From: Streptomyces zingiberis
Lineage (GTDB): Bacteria > Actinomycetota > Actinomycetes > Streptomycetales > Streptomycetaceae
Direction: 5' to 3'
DNA length: 64,000 nucleotides
Assembly: GCF_012034935.1 (NCBI RefSeq)
Contig: NZ_JAATEN010000002.1
Span: forward strand, 124,001 to 188,000
This document shows positions 62,432-64,000 of the stretch, one piece after another. Under the pieces are notes generated by a model. It ran no database searches and was not told where the DNA came from. It saw only the letters and a program-made list of their open reading frames with translations. A program made the position numbers and the translations under genes. How positions within the stretch are numbered: position 1 is the stretch's first letter; each line of letters begins with the position of its first letter.

Positions 62432-63409
62432 CTATTCCGCGGAAGAGGGGGCGGCGGGCTTCTGCCCGGCCTGTCCCGCGTGTTCGGCGATCAGTTCGCG
62501 GGCGGCGTCGAGATCGGCCGGGGTCTTCAGGGCGAGGGTCCGCACCCCGGGCAGCGCCCGCTTGGCCAGCCCGGTGAGGGTGCCGCCCGGCAGGACCTCG
62601 ATCAGCGCGGTGACGCCCAGCTCCTGGAACGTCTCCATGCACAGATCCCAGCGGACCGGGTTGGAGACCTGGCGGACCAGGCGCTCCACGGCGTCCGGAC
62701 CGGACGCCACGGCCCGGCCGTCCTTGTTCGAGATCCAGGGCAGGCGCGGGTCCGCGGGCGACAGCCGCGCCGCGGCGGCCTCCAGCCGCGCGACCGCCGG
62801 GGCCATGTGGCCCGTGTGGAACGCGCCGGCCACCTTCAGCGGGATGACCCGCGCCTTCTCCGGCTTGGCCGCGGCGAGTCCGGCGAGCTGGGCGGCGGTG
62901 CCGGCGGCGACGATCTGCCCGGCGCCGTTGATGTTGGCCGGGGTCAGCCCCAGCTTCTCCAGGTGGGCCAGGACGGTGTCCCGGTCCCCGCCGAGCACCG
63001 CCGACATCCCCGTCTCGGTGACGGCGGCGGCCTCGGCCATGGCCAGGCCGCGCTCCCGGACGAGGGTCACGGCCTCGGCGTCGGAGAGCACCCCGCTCAG
63101 CGCGGCGGCGGTCAGCTCGCCGACGCTGTGCCCCGCGACGGCGCCGACCTGGGCGGGAAGCCCGGAGCCGAGGTCGTCGAAGAGCGCGTGGGCGGCGACG
63201 AGGCCCGCGGCGACCAGCAGCGGCTGGGCCACCGCCGTGTCCCGGATGGTCTCGGCGTCGGCCTCGGTGCCGTGGTGCACCAGGTCCAGTCCGGTGGCGG
63301 CCGACCACTCCGCGAGGCGCGGGGCCACGCCGGGGAGGTCGAGCCAGGGGGTCAGGAAGCCGGGCGTCTGGGCGCCTTGGCCGGGAGCGACGAGTACGAG
63401 CACTCTCAC
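62432..63409 (-). CDS. fabD: Malonyl-CoA:ACP acyltransferase
   Basis: 325 aa from GTG 63409 with GGGAG upstream; GTG 63403 is an alternative. Ser95 in AGHSVGELTAAAL is the nucleophile and His in AGAFHTGHMAPA the base; LVLVAPGQGAQTPGF is the N-terminal signature. Supplies malonyl-ACP to primary metabolism and often to polyketide synthases. First gene of the operon. Confidence 0.97.
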   Translation of the reverse strand: MRVLVLVAPGQGAQTPGFLTPWLDLPGVAPRLAEWSAATGLDLVHHGTEADAETIRDTAVAQPLLVAAGLVAAHALFDDLGSGLPAQVGAVAGHSVGELTAAALSGVLSDAEAVTLVRERGLAMAEAAAVTETGMSAVLGGDRDTVLAHLEKLGLTPANINGAGQIVAAGTAAQLAGLAAAKPEKARVIPLKVAGAFHTGHMAPAVARLEAAAARLSPADPRLPWISNKDGRAVASGPDAVERLVRQVSNPVRWDLCMETFQELGVTALIEVLPGGTLTGLAKRALPGVRTLALKTPADLDAARELIAEHAGQAGQKPAAPSSAE

Positions 63410-63492
63410 ACTCTCTCCCGGCGCCGGGCTCCGCCGCCCGTGGGGACAGGGACCAAGAACCGTCAGGGGAATTGTGCGTACCCCACAAAGGC

Positions 63493-64000
63493 TCAGGACA
63501 GGGAATCCCCGTCGGCGAGGCGGCCCAGGATGAGGGCGATGCGCAGGGTGAACGCGGAGCGCACATCGGAGGGTGACCATCCGGTGACGTCCGTCACACG
63601 TCGCAGCCGGTAGCGGACGGTGTTGGGGTGGACGAAGAGCATCCGCGCGGCGCCCTCCAGACTGCTCGCCTGCTCCAGATAGACGCTCAGCGTCTCCAGC
63701 AGTGCCGAGCCGGCCTCCTCCAGCGGTCTGTAGATCTCCTCCACCAACTGCTGCCGCGCGCTCGCGTCGCCCGCCATGGCGCGCTCCGGCAGCAGGTCGT
63801 CCGCGAGCACCGGGCGGGGGGCGTCCGGCCAGGCCGAGCACGCCCGCAGCCCGGCCGCGGCGGCCGCCGCCGAGCGCGTCGCCGACAGCAGGTCGCCGAC
63901 GACAGGTCCGGCCACCACCGGGCCCGCCGCGAACGGGCCGATCAGATCCCGCGCGATGCGCAGCGGATCGGTGCTGCCGCCCGCGACCACCACCAGCCGG
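63493..64000 (-). CDS. fasR: PucR-type regulator of fatty acid synthesis, C-terminal part
   Basis: The gene enters from the right edge; about 169 C-terminal codons are visible. A PucR-type HTH at the end (TLSVYLEQASSLEGAARMLF, VHPNTVRYRLRRVTDVTGW, DVRSAFTLRIALILGRLADG) follows part of the GGDEF-like regulatory region. It sits 83 bp upstream of fabD in the same direction, the position of FasR, the activator of this operon in S. coelicolor. The start is outside the window. Confidence 0.9.
   Translation of the reverse strand, partial: RLVVVAGGSTDPLRIARDLIGPFAAGPVVAGPVVGDLLSATRSAAAAAAGLRACSAWPDAPRPVLADDLLPERAMAGDASARQQLVEEIYRPLEEAGSALLETLSVYLEQASSLEGAARMLFVHPNTVRYRLRRVTDVTGWSPSDVRSAFTLRIALILGRLADGDSLS

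Noticed and set aside
1..64000. Secondary-metabolite cluster, CRISPR array, insertion sequence or prophage
   Set aside because: No polyketide or peptide synthetase, no array, no intact transposase and no phage structural genes were seen; the fab genes are the primary fatty acid synthase set.

Overview
The window is chromosomal DNA of a high-GC actinomycete, almost certainly Streptomyces. The coding DNA has G or C at nearly every third codon position. There are HrdA-type and SigB/F/G-type sigma factors, an Xre-DUF397 pair, several leaderless genes with TANNNT boxes 6-7 nt before the start codon, and the gene order fasR-fabD-fabH-acpP-fabF with a DUF3145 gene beside it.

Layout. 1-4.4 kb: start of an assimilatory nitrate reductase gene (continues off the left edge), a two-component system and a VanZ-like gene. 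4.6-14.4 kb: CbiX-type sirohydrochlorin chelatase, dGTPase-like protein, ferredoxin-reductase-like flavoprotein, GNAT acetyltransferase, DNA primase, a lipoprotein and HrdA. 14.5-20.9 kb: a heterodimeric ABC exporter, an FGGY sugar kinase and a small membrane protein. 21-22.7 kb: tRNA-Asn, a CAT-anticodon tRNA, a short coding-like scar and an HhH-GPD DNA repair protein. 22.9-28.5 kb: a stress-type block (Ala/Lys/Thr-rich membrane protein, SigB-like sigma factor, 56-aa hydrophobic protein with a SigB-like promoter, UspA protein, PAS/GAF/PP2C phosphatase). 28.5-32.6 kb: acyl-CoA dehydrogenase, an unknown protein, and an IclR regulator coupled to an SMP-30 lactonase.

32.7-35.2 kb is a small AT-richer island. 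It holds a 5'-truncated Rhs polymorphic toxin (Rhs core end, HINT domain, DUF4258-like toxin tip), an overlapping candidate immunity gene, a strong hairpin and the frameshifted C-terminal stub of a tyrosine integrase. 35.3-37.9 kb: a divergent MarR/oxidoreductase pair and an EI24-domain membrane protein. 38.5-43.4 kb: an arabinose-type ABC importer with a GH51 arabinofuranosidase. 43.6-45.4 kb: an overlapping gene pair for an OLD/AAA15-like ATPase and a PIN-like nuclease. This is the best candidate in the window for an undescribed, possibly anti-phage, system.

45.5-48.1 kb: an old-yellow-enzyme homologue and the Xre-DUF397 pair. 48.5-57.0 kb: one long minus-strand sugar operon (acid-sugar dehydratase, Zn dehydrogenase, U32-like protein, ChvE/MmsA/MmsB-type importer, secreted aldose epimerase). 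57.4-59.4 kb: an SGNH-hydrolase lipoprotein and DUF3145. 59.6-64 kb: the type II fatty acid synthase operon and the C-terminal part of its PucR-type regulator, which continues off the right edge.

All calls were made by reading the sequence and known family motifs. No database search was run.
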